A stretch of DNA of 64,000 nt, taken from assembly GCA_034927685.1 (NCBI GenBank), contig JAYFPO010000003.1, forward strand, positions 1 to 64,000, in the 5' to 3' direction. A program made the translations under genes and the position numbers. Positions 1-7,967 of the stretch are shown in pieces. How positions within the stretch are numbered: the first letter of the stretch is position 1; the number at the start of each line of letters is the position of its first letter. Below the pieces are notes generated by a model that saw only the letters and a list, made by a program, of their open reading frames with translations, was not told where the DNA came from and did no database searches. This stretch comes from RGIG3159 sp034927685. Lineage in GTDB: Bacteria > Bacillota > Clostridia > Oscillospirales > Oscillospiraceae.

Positions 1-17
1 CCCCACCCCCCCCCCCC
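1..17. repeat. poly-C tract (C4-A-C12)
   Basis: The left edge is almost pure cytosine: four C, one A and twelve C. A 12-base homopolymer is prone to slippage in replication and to miscounting in assembly. It lies downstream of the cobalamin riboswitch on the minus strand, between it and the gene it controls, so on the transcript it would be a G-run. Confidence 0.6.
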
Positions 18-82
18 ACGGCCGTATTCCCGCGCGGGACAAGAGCGTCCCTTTGTCTCAAATTCCGTGAGAGGGACTTCGT

Positions 83-252
83 TCGAGCAGGTCTTCTGAC
101 TCGCGCTTCCTCAGCCGCACACCACCTTCTCGGTTTCCCAATGGCGGGCTCTCGCCCCGTGTGCGGCCTCCGCGCTTACAGCGGCGGTACCGTTCAGGAT
201 TCTCACCTGATTCCCTATTCTCCGACGCCACCGTGTTTGCGGCGGCGTCGGC
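83..252 (-). ncRNA. cobalamin (B12) riboswitch
   Basis: Read on the minus strand, this stretch has the conserved core of an adenosylcobalamin riboswitch: the GGGAATCAGGTGAGAATCC segment (rc of about 198-217), then a B12-box-like GCCGCTGTAAGCG (rc of about 174-186), and a closing GAGTCAGAAGACCTGCTC segment (rc of about 86-103). The aptamer points left, so it should control a cobalamin uptake or synthesis gene, or a B12-independent isozyme, beyond the left edge. That gene is not visible, so its identity is unknown. Confidence 0.9.
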
Positions 253-294
253 ACTCAAACCATATTCCGAAATCATGTCGATTTCATTTTTTTC

Positions 295-323
295 ATCCTA
301 CCATGGTCGGCAAAAAAAGGCAA
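295..323 (-). promoter_or_regulatory. sigma-A-like promoter for the cobalamin riboswitch
   Basis: On the minus strand TTGCCT (318-323) and TAGGAT (295-300) are separated by 17 bases. This places the expected transcript start at about 288, some 35 bases ahead of the aptamer. Confidence 0.5.
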
Positions 324-357
324 GCATAATTTCTGCTTTTTTCGCGGTGCTCCGTCG

Positions 358-984
358 CTATTTTTGATAACATTGCCAGCCGTCTGCGTAAGAAACATAG
401 AAGGCGTACGGCTCCATGGCGCTGCGGTAGACCGCCGCGCCGGCGAGTGTTTCCTCCGACAGATAGAACTCGCTCCCCTCTTCCGCCGACAGAGAGCCGG
501 CCAGCACAGTCCCTTCCGGGATCTCCTGCGCCAACTCCGTCAGTGTGGGCGCATAGCATTCGCCGTTCCACTCCAGCGGCAGCGTCAGCTCCGGCACGGC
601 GACCTCGGACGCCTCTTTCTCCGCGATCTTCCCGCCGCCGGCAGCCTGGTCCTCTGAAACGCCGTCTGAGCCCTCGTTTCCTGCCCCGGATGCTGCCTGC
701 CCGGCCGTGGTCTCCGCCCCGGCGGATTCCATCCCGCGCGCCGCCGCGAAGGGCTCCGCTGCGGTCTCCATTGCGACATCCGCGGTGCTGTTTTTACTCC
801 GCAACAACGTATTTTTTCCAAGCAAGGCGAGACCGATCACCAGCACAAGCCCGGCGGCCGCGCTGAGATACGGACGCATCCGGCGGAGCCGCGGCGTTCT
901 CCGCGGTGCCTGCTCCGGGTCCGCCTCCTCAATATACCGATCCTGAATCCCACCGATGGCGTCAAACAGGTCCTCCCGATTCAT
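358..984 (-). CDS. membrane-anchored partner of the ECF sigma factor (putative anti-sigma)
   Basis: 208 residues. The N-terminus is short and cytoplasmic, followed by one hydrophobic segment at about residues 38-57, a low-complexity Ala/Gly/Glu linker, and a C-terminal extracellular domain with no family I recognise. The ATG at 984 overlaps the sigma factor stop as ATGA and has a GGAGG upstream, so the two genes are translationally coupled. Downstream partners of this ECF type usually sequester the sigma factor at the membrane. That role is inferred from position and topology only, since no zinc-binding anti-sigma motif is visible. A longer frame upstream lies inside the sigma gene and was not used. 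Confidence 0.75.
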   Translation of the reverse strand: MNREDLFDAIGGIQDRYIEEADPEQAPRRTPRLRRMRPYLSAAAGLVLVIGLALLGKNTLLRSKNSTADVAMETAAEPFAAARGMESAGAETTAGQAASGAGNEGSDGVSEDQAAGGGKIAEKEASEVAVPELTLPLEWNGECYAPTLTELAQEIPEGTVLAGSLSAEEGSEFYLSEETLAGAAVYRSAMEPYAFYVSYADGWQCYQK

Positions 985-1541
985 AGCGCAACTCCCTCCT
1001 TTTCCAGCGCGGTGCGCAGCAAATTCCGCAGACGGAACAGAATGGATTTTACCTGTCCCTCCGTCATGCCGCAGGCCCGCGCAATCTCCCGGATCGGCTG
1101 GGAATACCAATACCGGCGGACAAAGATGTTGCGGCGCTGCTTTTCCAGCGTATCAAGGAAGCGGTCGATCAGTGCGCTGACCTCGCCGGCCTCGAACAGC
1201 TCCTCGGTCCGTGTACCGGACGGGATACAGTCCTCCAGCTCGGAAAGCAGCACATCCATCTTCCCGGACCGCTTCCGGGCGTGGTTATAGCGATAGCGAT
1301 CCAGTGCGATATTCCGAACAATCCGGCCGAGAAAGGAAGAAAACGACTCCGGCCTCTGGGGCGGGATGGCGTCCCACGCACGGTAATAGGTATCGTTGAC
1401 GCATTCCTCCGCGTCTCCGACATTTTCCAGAATGTTCATGGCAATGTGGTTGCAGAGCCTGCCATACTTGACATCAGTCTCCGCAATTGCCCGGGTGTCC
1501 CGGTCCCAATATAGCTGAATGATCTGCGGGTCCTCCAGCAT
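981..1541 (-). CDS. RNA polymerase sigma-70 factor, ECF subfamily
   Basis: 186 residues from the ATG at 1541. A second in-frame ATG three codons earlier (1550) sits almost on the Shine-Dalgarno AGGAGAGG, so 1541 is preferred. Region 2 spans about residues 20-90, including the YNHARKR end of the DNA-melting segment. Region 4 is the helix-turn-helix around PIREIARACGMTEGQVKS at about residues 145-165. It directs RNA polymerase to a small regulon, usually including its own operon. It precedes the membrane protein gene with a 4-bp overlap. The regulon and inducing signal cannot be read from the sequence. Confidence 0.92.
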   Translation of the reverse strand: MLEDPQIIQLYWDRDTRAIAETDVKYGRLCNHIAMNILENVGDAEECVNDTYYRAWDAIPPQRPESFSSFLGRIVRNIALDRYRYNHARKRSGKMDVLLSELEDCIPSGTRTEELFEAGEVSALIDRFLDTLEKQRRNIFVRRYWYSQPIREIARACGMTEGQVKSILFRLRNLLRTALEKEGVAL

Positions 1542-1724
1542 TTCGCACATCCTCTCCTGTTAGTCAGGACGGAAAATACATGCTCTGGTTGCTCCGTCCG
1601 CGAAAAAATGTGGGCGGCAAAGTGTTCGCCGATGTGGCCAATATGGCCGCCTCTCTTTTGAATTGTACCAAATCGGCGCACAGAATTCCACCCCCATTTC
1701 TCTCCGCGTGGATCATTGCCGCTT

Positions 1725-3704
1725 CTATGCCCGCACGATACGGTAATATGCCCTTGCAGTGGCCCAGTAGACCAGCCCGTAGATCAGGCAGAAAATCGTG
1801 AAGGTCCCGGCCGTGCAGCAAAGCGTCAGCAGCGTGCTGCGCACCGAGAGGAGCGTCAGCAGCCGGGTCATCAGACCGTAATCGAAAGCCACATGAATCC
1901 CGGCGACCAGCAGCGGTGCGAAGAATACCACAAGAATCTGACTGCCCACGGACCTGCGTACCGTCTGCTGCTCCATGCCCACCTTCTGCATGATGAGGTA
2001 GCGTTCCCGGTCCTCGTAGCCCTCGGAGACCTGCTTGTAGTAGATAATCAGCACCGTGGCCAAAATAAACAGCAGCCCCAGAAACAGGCCAAGGAAAAAG
2101 AAACCGCCGTTGAGGGAATAGTAATCCTGCCCATAGTTTTCCAGGGTATTCACCTCAAGCTGTTTCCAGGTTCCGATTGTCTGATTCGACCAGTCCCCGC
2201 CCTGCTCGAGCGTCTGCGGCAGATTCAGCAGCGTCTCATCCGACGCGGAAGCGTTCCAGTAGCCGTGCCAATTCCAGTTCGCAGCCTGGTCGCCGAACGC
2301 CGACCGCTGCGCATCGTCCAGCAGTTGCAGGTCTTCGCTTCCCAGCACATACCATTTGGATTCCAAGGAATCGAAATACGCACAGTCGGTGGCGGGCTGC
2401 CGCCCAGACACGGCCTGGGCCGTCACCGTCAGCGTCGTACCGCCCTCCATCTGCAACGCAAGCGGCGCTGCCTCCGCCAGCTTCCCGTCATCCACAGCAC
2501 GCTCATATTCCGCCTGCGTCAGAAAATGCAGGCTGACAGCGCCGCTCACATAGGAGGGATACAGCACATAGCCGGTTTCCGTTATCTTGGCGTAAAGGCT
2601 CAGCTCGCGGTAGCTGAATACCGGCTCGGCCGTGTCCGTCTTCTCCTCCAGCGCGGCTTGCAGAATTGTCCCCATCGCCTCGCTGCTGAAGGGAGTTTCT
2701 TCCGTCGGGTCGTACAAGACGCTGACCGCTACGTTGCCCGGGAATTGCCGCTCCAGCGAGTTTTGCGAACCGAGGTACAGCGCCAGGGTCCCAGAGACCA
2801 TGACGAGCACCATAGTGGAGAGAATGCAGATGTTGGCGAGTCCCACGGCGTTGCGTTTCATGCGGTAGAGCATTCCGGAAACGCCGATAAAGTGGTTTGT
2901 CTGATAATAGTAGCGCTTATTCCGCCGCAGCGCCTTGAGCCAGACAATACTGACCGCCGTAAACAGGCAGTAGGTACCGATAATCACCAGGAACACTGCG
3001 ATAAAATAGAGGCTCAGCGCCGTCATGGCCGACTTGGTGGTCACGGCGATCCAGTAGCCGCTTCCCAGGCAGAGCACACCCAGCACCGCCAGCAGCCAGC
3101 GGCTTTTCGGCTCCCGCTCGCCCGTGCTGCCCTCCCGCAGCAGCTCCATGGGGTTCTGCACGTGAATACGCAGCAGATTCAGCGCCAGATTCAGCAGCAG
3201 AATCGCGCCGAAAAGTACCACCGTGTAGCGAATTCCCGTCCACGACACATAGAAGCCGTAGTACGCGCTAAAATGCATGATCTGATACAGCAGCAGCGTC
3301 ACCAGCTTTTGCAGCAGCAGCCCCAGCAGGATGCCCCCGCCAATGCCGGCGACCGCCGTATACAGGGTCTCAAAGCCCAGCATTCTGCCAATGTGCCGCT
3401 TGCCAAGCCCCAGAACATTGTAAAGCCCCAGTTCCTTCTTGCGGCGCTTCATCAGGAAGCTGTTGGTATAGCTGAGGAAAATAATCGAAAACAGCGCGAT
3501 GACCGCCGTGCCGATGGTCATGAACATGGAAAGATAGGTAAACCGCGTCATGAGCGGCAGGTCTCTGGCGCTGGCCAGCGCCATGACGATATAAAAGGCC
3601 GCCGAGGTCCCGATGACCGTCAGCAGGTACGGCAGATAGAACTGCTTGTTCTTGACCAGATTGCGCATGGCCAGGCGCGGATAGAGCTTACCCACGGAGC
3701 TCAC
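1725..3704 (-). CDS. BceB-like ABC transporter permease (FtsX family)
   Basis: 659 residues with the BceB topology. There is a first membrane segment near residues 20-40 and an FtsX-like block of three helices by about residue 190. More helices follow, then a large extracellular domain of about 220 residues (roughly 310-530), and a final FtsX-like block. These permeases sense or remove cell-wall-active peptides such as bacitracin and signal to a partner kinase. The start is a GTG at 3704 with GGAG upstream, 17 bases inside the ATPase gene. Gene order regulator-kinase-ATPase-permease is that of BceRSAB modules. The substrate is not predictable from sequence. Confidence 0.93.
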   Translation of the reverse strand: MSSVGKLYPRLAMRNLVKNKQFYLPYLLTVIGTSAAFYIVMALASARDLPLMTRFTYLSMFMTIGTAVIALFSIIFLSYTNSFLMKRRKKELGLYNVLGLGKRHIGRMLGFETLYTAVAGIGGGILLGLLLQKLVTLLLYQIMHFSAYYGFYVSWTGIRYTVVLFGAILLLNLALNLLRIHVQNPMELLREGSTGEREPKSRWLLAVLGVLCLGSGYWIAVTTKSAMTALSLYFIAVFLVIIGTYCLFTAVSIVWLKALRRNKRYYYQTNHFIGVSGMLYRMKRNAVGLANICILSTMVLVMVSGTLALYLGSQNSLERQFPGNVAVSVLYDPTEETPFSSEAMGTILQAALEEKTDTAEPVFSYRELSLYAKITETGYVLYPSYVSGAVSLHFLTQAEYERAVDDGKLAEAAPLALQMEGGTTLTVTAQAVSGRQPATDCAYFDSLESKWYVLGSEDLQLLDDAQRSAFGDQAANWNWHGYWNASASDETLLNLPQTLEQGGDWSNQTIGTWKQLEVNTLENYGQDYYSLNGGFFFLGLFLGLLFILATVLIIYYKQVSEGYEDRERYLIMQKVGMEQQTVRRSVGSQILVVFFAPLLVAGIHVAFDYGLMTRLLTLLSVRSTLLTLCCTAGTFTIFCLIYGLVYWATARAYYRIVRA

Positions 3705-4455
3705 CGCCCCGCTCCAGTACCGTCAGGGTGTCGGATATCTTGGCAAACAGCGCCTCCGTGGTCTGCGCGCCCCGGTAGAGCTGGTGGTACACCTCGCCGT
3801 CTCGCAGAAACAGCACCCGTCCCGCGTGACTGGCGGCCTTGACGGAATGCGTGACCATCAGAATTGTCTGCCCGGCGCCGTTTATTTCACCAAAGAGCCG
3901 CAGCAGGGCGTCGGAAGAGTGGGAGTCCAGCGCGCCGGTCGGCTCGTCCGCCAACACGATCTGCGGGCCGGTGATCAGCGCCCGGGCCACAGCGGTCCTC
4001 TGTTTCTGCCCGCCGGAGATCTCATAGGGATACTTGTTCAGCAGGTCGGCAATGCCCAGCTTTTCCGCGATGGGCGCGAGACGCTTCTCCATCTCCGCGT
4101 AGTCCTTCCCCGCCAGCACCAGCGGCAGGAAGATATTATCCCGCACCGAAAACGTGTCCAGCAGGTTGAAATCCTGAAAGACGAAGCCGAGATTGTCCCG
4201 GCGGAATTCGGAGAGGCGGCGCTCACCGATCTCTCCCACCCTCTGCCCGCGGAGAGACACCTCGCCGGAGGTGGGACGATCCAGTGTGGCCAGAATGTTT
4301 AAAAGCGTGGTTTTTCCGGAGCCGCTCTCGCCCATGATGGCGACATACTCCCCCTGCTCTACGGAAAAATTGACGTTGTGCAGCGCCTCGACGGGATTTC
4401 CCCCAAAGCGGGTGGTATAGACTTTTTTCAGGTGACTGACTTCCAATAGTGGCAT
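3688..4455 (-). CDS. BceA-like ABC transporter ATP-binding protein
   Basis: 255 residues. Walker A GESGSGKTTL lies at about residues 42-51, the signature ISGGQKQR at about 145-152, and Walker B ending VLADEPTG just after it. This is a MacB/BceA-type cytoplasmic ATPase that powers the adjacent FtsX-like permease. The ATG at 4455 has AAGGA about nine bases upstream. A longer frame to 4545 would start upstream of this site and lacks support. A BceR-type operator lies 94 bases upstream. Identity is firm; the exported or sensed compound is unknown. Confidence 0.95.
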   Translation of the reverse strand: MPLLEVSHLKKVYTTRFGGNPVEALHNVNFSVEQGEYVAIMGESGSGKTTLLNILATLDRPTSGEVSLRGQRVGEIGERRLSEFRRDNLGFVFQDFNLLDTFSVRDNIFLPLVLAGKDYAEMEKRLAPIAEKLGIADLLNKYPYEISGGQKQRTAVARALITGPQIVLADEPTGALDSHSSDALLRLFGEINGAGQTILMVTHSVKAASHAGRVLFLRDGEVYHQLYRGAQTTEALFAKISDTLTVLERGGELRG

Positions 4456-4548
4456 GTGTAGCATTCCTTTCTGTTTTGAAGCTGCCCCTATTTTACCGCG
4501 CGGCACGGCTGCCCGCCATGGATTTGCCTTACAATCCGACCCCATACC

Positions 4549-4562
4549 TTACATTTTTGTCA
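4549..4562 (-). promoter_or_regulatory. BceR-type operator upstream of the ABC transporter genes
   Basis: On the minus strand the sequence is TGACA-AAAA-TGTAA. It matches the pattern TNACA-N4-TGTAA that I recall for BceR-like regulators. It sits in the 109-base gap between the kinase stop and the ATPase start, exactly where the transporter promoter is expected. A weak -10-like TAAAAT lies at 4490-4495 (minus), but no good -35 is visible. Confidence 0.65.
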
Positions 4563-4564
4563 CA

Positions 4565-5560
4565 TTACTCTAAAACCCGGCCGCCATTCTGAAGCGTCAG
4601 GCGTACCTCGGTGCCGCCGCCGGGCCTTGCTACAACCTCAATGGTGTGGCCAAGTCTGCGGAAAATCCGCTTGGACAGATAGAGCCCAAGGCCGGTGGAT
4701 TTACTCTCTTCCCGGCCGTTATAGCCCGTAAAGCCCTTCTCAAAGATCCGCGGCAGGTCCTCCGGCTGGATCCCGATGCCGTTGTCCGCGATCATCAGCG
4801 CGTCCCCGCTGCCGAATATGCGGATGGTTCCCCCGGCAGGGGTGTACTTCAGGGCGTTCAGAAGGACCTGCTCCACCACGAAGCCCAGCCACTTTTCGTC
4901 CGTCAGGACCGCACGGCCGGTCTCCGTAAACCGAAGGGTTATTTTTTTCAGGATAAACAGTCTGGCAAACTTCCGCAGAGCCGCGCGCACGATATCGTCC
5001 AGCTCACAGCGCCGCAGCACAAAGTCCGTATAGTCGCTGTCCAGCCGCAGATAGGTCAGCACCATGGAGGCATACGTCTCGATCTTCAGCAGCTCGGCGG
5101 AAACCGCCTCGCCGTCGGGCGGTGACTGCGTCAAAAGAAGCTGCATGGCGGCGATCGGCGTCTTGATCTGGTGGAGCCAGAGGGTGTAGTAGTCCAGCAG
5201 CTCCTGCCGCTGGGTCTCCGCCGCGGCGGCCAACTCCGCGCGGTCCATGCAAACCGCCCGCAGCAGCGACTGATAGTCTTCCTCCAGTGCATCCGACGGC
5301 TCCGGCAGGGAAAGCACCTCCTCCCGGACGTTGGAAAAAACGCGAAAAAGGAACCGGCGACGGCGCACAAACGCCACAAAGCCCGCGAAAAACAGGACAC
5401 ATCCCACGAACAGACAGAGCACTGCCGCATAGAGCAGCGGCTCCGCCGGCAGATGATATAAAAAAAATACCAGCGCAAAAATGCACGCAAACGCCAGCAA
5501 CAGCGCAATCAATCTGCGTTTTTGCCAAAGATAGTCCAAAAAATTCCTCACACCGATCAC
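4565..5560 (-). CDS. BceS-like intramembrane-sensing histidine kinase
   Basis: 331 residues. Two membrane helices at about residues 15-35 and 38-60 are separated by only a few external residues, which is the intramembrane-sensing kinase layout. The phospho-acceptor region contains LHQIKTPIAA at about residue 132-141. The HATPase part carries ADNGIGI and the glycine-rich STGLGLYL. Such kinases lack a sensor domain and take their signal from the partner ABC permease. The start is a GTG at 5560 overlapping the regulator stop as GTGA, with only a weak ribosome site, consistent with coupling. Confidence 0.93.
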   Translation of the reverse strand: MIGVRNFLDYLWQKRRLIALLLAFACIFALVFFLYHLPAEPLLYAAVLCLFVGCVLFFAGFVAFVRRRRFLFRVFSNVREEVLSLPEPSDALEEDYQSLLRAVCMDRAELAAAAETQRQELLDYYTLWLHQIKTPIAAMQLLLTQSPPDGEAVSAELLKIETYASMVLTYLRLDSDYTDFVLRRCELDDIVRAALRKFARLFILKKITLRFTETGRAVLTDEKWLGFVVEQVLLNALKYTPAGGTIRIFGSGDALMIADNGIGIQPEDLPRIFEKGFTGYNGREESKSTGLGLYLSKRIFRRLGHTIEVVARPGGGTEVRLTLQNGGRVLE

Positions 5561-6231
5561 CCCACCCGGTAGCCCGCGCCCTTTTTCGTCGTGATAAAGT
5601 CAGACAGCCCCGCCGCATCCAGCTTCTTCCGCAGGCGGTTGACGTTGACGGTCAAGGTATTCTCGTCCACAAACGCGTCGGACTCCCAGAGCCGCGTCAT
5701 CAGCGCCGCCCGGCTGACAACTGCGCCGCGGCGCTCCATCAGCATTTGCAGAATCTTCCACTCGTTTTTCGTCAGCTCCACCGCAGCGTCCCGAACCCGC
5801 AGGGTTCCATCGGAGACATTCAACACCGCGCCGCCGCATTCCAGCAGCTGCGCCGCCGCGCCGAAATCATAGGTCCGGCGGAGAATTGCCTGCACCTTGG
5901 CCGTCAGGACCGGCAACGCGAAGGGCTTCGGAATAAAGTCGTCCCCGCCCAAATTCATCGCCATGACGAGGTTCATATTGTCTGAAGCCGAGGATAAAAA
6001 CACAATTGGCACGCTGGACAGTTTTCGAATCTCTGCGCACCAGTGGTAGCCGTTATAAAAAGGCAGAGAGATATCCAGCAGGACCAGATGCGGTGAGAAC
6101 GCGGAGAATTCCCGCAGGACATTTGCAAAATCCGCCACGCGCAAAACCTGATAGCCCCAGCTTGAGAGGTGCTCCCCGATCACCCGCGCAATTACCTCAT
6201 CGTCCTCCACGATCAAAATCCGATATTCCAT
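5557..6231 (-). CDS. BceR-like OmpR-family response regulator
   Basis: 224 residues. The receiver domain is residues 1-115, with acidic EDD near position 8-10 and the phospho-acceptor Asp in LLDISLPFYNG at about residue 51. The C-terminal winged helix (about 130-224) contains VDENTLTVNVNRLRKKL. The ATG at 6231 has AGGAGG upstream; an upstream extension to 6276 was rejected. It should bind the TNACA-N4-TGTAA site at 4549-4562 and turn on the transporter genes. It leads the regulator-kinase pair. Confidence 0.95.
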   Translation of the reverse strand: MEYRILIVEDDEVIARVIGEHLSSWGYQVLRVADFANVLREFSAFSPHLVLLDISLPFYNGYHWCAEIRKLSSVPIVFLSSASDNMNLVMAMNLGGDDFIPKPFALPVLTAKVQAILRRTYDFGAAAQLLECGGAVLNVSDGTLRVRDAAVELTKNEWKILQMLMERRGAVVSRAALMTRLWESDAFVDENTLTVNVNRLRKKLDAAGLSDFITTKKGAGYRVG

Positions 6232-6258
6232 GATGTGCCTCCTTCCCGCTCTGCAGTC

Positions 6259-6287
6259 ATTGTACACGGTTCGCATTCGAAATGCAA
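6259..6287 (-). promoter_or_regulatory. promoter of the response regulator/kinase genes
   Basis: On the minus strand TTGCAT (6282-6287) and TACAAT (6259-6264) lie 17 bases apart, 28 bases ahead of the response regulator start. It is divergent from the promoter at 6347-6375. Confidence 0.65.
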
Positions 6288-6346
6288 TTTTTCAGCGAAC
6301 TTCCCTCCAGCGAATGAAAAAACTCCAAAGTTTCGAGCTTATTCGG

Positions 6347-6375
6347 CTGACAACGCTGATTTGCTTTGTTATAAT
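6347..6375 (+). promoter_or_regulatory. promoter of the GGDEF gene
   Basis: CTGACA (6347-6352), a 17-base spacer and a consensus TATAAT (6370-6375). The expected transcript start near 6382 rules out the upstream in-frame ATG at 6383 and supports 6416 as the start codon. Confidence 0.75.
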
Positions 6376-6415
6376 AGTGGAAATGTCGCGAATTTCTGAA
6401 AATTTGGAGCGCGCT

Positions 6416-7549
6416 ATGATACTCTTTGATTTGCTTCTCTCCGCCGTTAATATTGCCGCCATGCTGCTGTTGATCTGCATGATTCTGCGTAACAGTGTCC
6501 TCCCGCAGTCGGACCGGCAGTATTTTCTTCTATCCTACTCCGCAATCGCCACAGTGATCGCAGCGGAACTCGCAACTGTCCTGCTGGAAAACAGCGCGCC
6601 CGCCTATCGTGTGCTCTATATTGCCGCCAATCTGGTCGGCTTTCTCCTCTCTCCCGCGATCCCGGTGCTGATTGGCCGGGCCATCGGCCCATCGCAACGC
6701 CGCACAACAATCTTGTGTTGGATTCCCACCGCTGTCAATCTGATATTTACGATACTGTCTCTCTGGTTTGGCCTGATCTTTTCCGTCGACGCTGCCAACA
6801 GCTATCACCGAGGCGGCTATTACTGGGTTTTCGTCCTGTCCTTCCTGTCCAGTCTGCTGTTTCTGTTCTGGGAAACGCTGACCGAGGCCCGCTTCAGGCA
6901 GAGTCAAAACCGTCTGGTTTGGATTCTCATGTTTCTCTTCGTCACGCTCGGTACCATCGTGCAGGTTCTATCGCCGGAAATTCATGTCAGTTGGCTCTGC
7001 ATTTCCTTCGCAGCCGCGCTCTACTATGCCCATTACTGCGAAATGAGCCAGCAGCTCGACGCGCTGACCTCGCTGCTCAACCGCTGCGCCTATGAAACGC
7101 AGCTGGATCATGCCGACGGCACACAGAACATCACCATTCTCTACTTTGACGTGGACAACTTCAAGCAGATCAATGACGACTATGGACACGCCATTGGTGA
7201 CGATTGTCTTGTGACCATTGCGTCCTGTATCCTTGGCGCGTTTTCTAAGGTGGGATTCTGCTATCGGATCGGCGGCGACGAGTTTTGCGTCATCAGCCAC
7301 GTGACAGAAAAAGTGGACATCCGTGCCGCACAGCAGGATTTTCTCCGCAGAATTCACAGCGCGCGCAGGCAGGATCCAAGGGTGCCTATGGTCTCTGTCG
7401 GCTGCGGCATTTACCTCCGGGGCATCGGCAGCGTCCGCGACGCGGTACAGTCCGCCGACCGGCAGATGTACCACTTTAAACAGCGCCGCAAGTCCATGGA
7501 CCCGGATCAGTGCAGTATGGAAGATGAGCCGTCGCTTGTGGAGCCGTAA
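6416..7549 (+). CDS. 7TM-type membrane diguanylate cyclase (GGDEF)
   Basis: 377 residues. The N-terminal 210 residues form about seven membrane helices, like the N-terminal region of 7TM sensor kinases. A GGDEF domain follows, with the metal-binding FDVDNFKQIND and an intact RIGGDEF (GGDEF at residues 286-290). Both indicate an active cyclase making c-di-GMP. The allosteric inhibitory RxxD upstream of GGDEF is replaced by FSKV, so product inhibition may be absent. The ATG at 6416 has GGAG eight bases upstream. It stands alone, divergent from the Bce-like operon; no EAL or PilZ gene is visible in the window. Confidence 0.92.
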   Translation: MILFDLLLSAVNIAAMLLLICMILRNSVLPQSDRQYFLLSYSAIATVIAAELATVLLENSAPAYRVLYIAANLVGFLLSPAIPVLIGRAIGPSQRRTTILCWIPTAVNLIFTILSLWFGLIFSVDAANSYHRGGYYWVFVLSFLSSLLFLFWETLTEARFRQSQNRLVWILMFLFVTLGTIVQVLSPEIHVSWLCISFAAALYYAHYCEMSQQLDALTSLLNRCAYETQLDHADGTQNITILYFDVDNFKQINDDYGHAIGDDCLVTIASCILGAFSKVGFCYRIGGDEFCVISHVTEKVDIRAAQQDFLRRIHSARRQDPRVPMVSVGCGIYLRGIGSVRDAVQSADRQMYHFKQRRKSMDPDQCSMEDEPSLVEP

Positions 7550-7638
7550 AATCACCAAGCGCACCCGGGATCTTTCACCCACATCCGGATGAAAATTATG
7601 CGATTTCGACAAAAAAATAGAATTCACGGTTTGTTCAT

Positions 7639-7667
7639 TTGACGAATTCCGCTACATGCATTATACT
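7639..7667 (+). promoter_or_regulatory. promoter of the 52-residue protein gene
   Basis: TTGACG (7639-7644), 17 bases and TATACT (7662-7667). The expected start near 7674 leaves a leader of about 35 bases. Confidence 0.75.
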
Positions 7668-7708
7668 ATATTGAGAGCAGAGGAACAGCATGCTGAAAGG
7701 GGTGCGCA

Positions 7709-7867
7709 ATGAAATACACGCTATGGGTGAATCTGCAAAACAAGCAACTCTCTTTGACAGAACTCGACGGCTTTTCCAAATACGTTTATGATTCGGAAAT
7801 CGGCTTCCAACGGGTTCTGAAAATGTTGGCAGCCGATGGCTATGAAATGTGCCAGATTGCCTGCTGA
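7709..7867 (+). CDS. small protein of unknown function (52 aa)
   Basis: This short ORF begins MKYTLWVNLQNKQLS and ends MCQIAC. It has its own near-consensus promoter, an AAAGGGG ribosome site seven bases upstream, and an intrinsic terminator about 60 bases downstream, so it is very likely expressed as a single-gene unit. It has no signal peptide or membrane segment. Two cysteines sit in the last six residues (C-Q-I-A-C). The frame is not an obvious fragment of a larger protein. I do not recognise a family; resemblance to other small clostridial proteins would need a profile search. Confidence 0.65.
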   Translation: MKYTLWVNLQNKQLSLTELDGFSKYVYDSEIGFQRVLKMLAADGYEMCQIAC

Positions 7868-7929
7868 ACGATACGGCGCAAGGCTTTCTGCATACTTGCT
7901 GTAAATACTTACTGATTGAATTTCGGTTT

Positions 7930-7967
7930 CCGGCGGGAACTAATCCCGCCGGGGCCGGCTTTTTTTA
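7930..7967 (+). terminator. intrinsic terminator after the 52-aa gene
   Basis: CCGGCGGGA pairs with TCCCGCCGG around a short loop, followed by GGGCCGGC and a run of seven T at about 7960-7967. Confidence 0.75.

Noticed and set aside
1716..3842. Plus-strand ORF of 708 codons opposite the BceB-like permease
   Set aside because: It is Gln/Arg/His-rich, lacks a ribosome site and is antisense to a clear permease gene.
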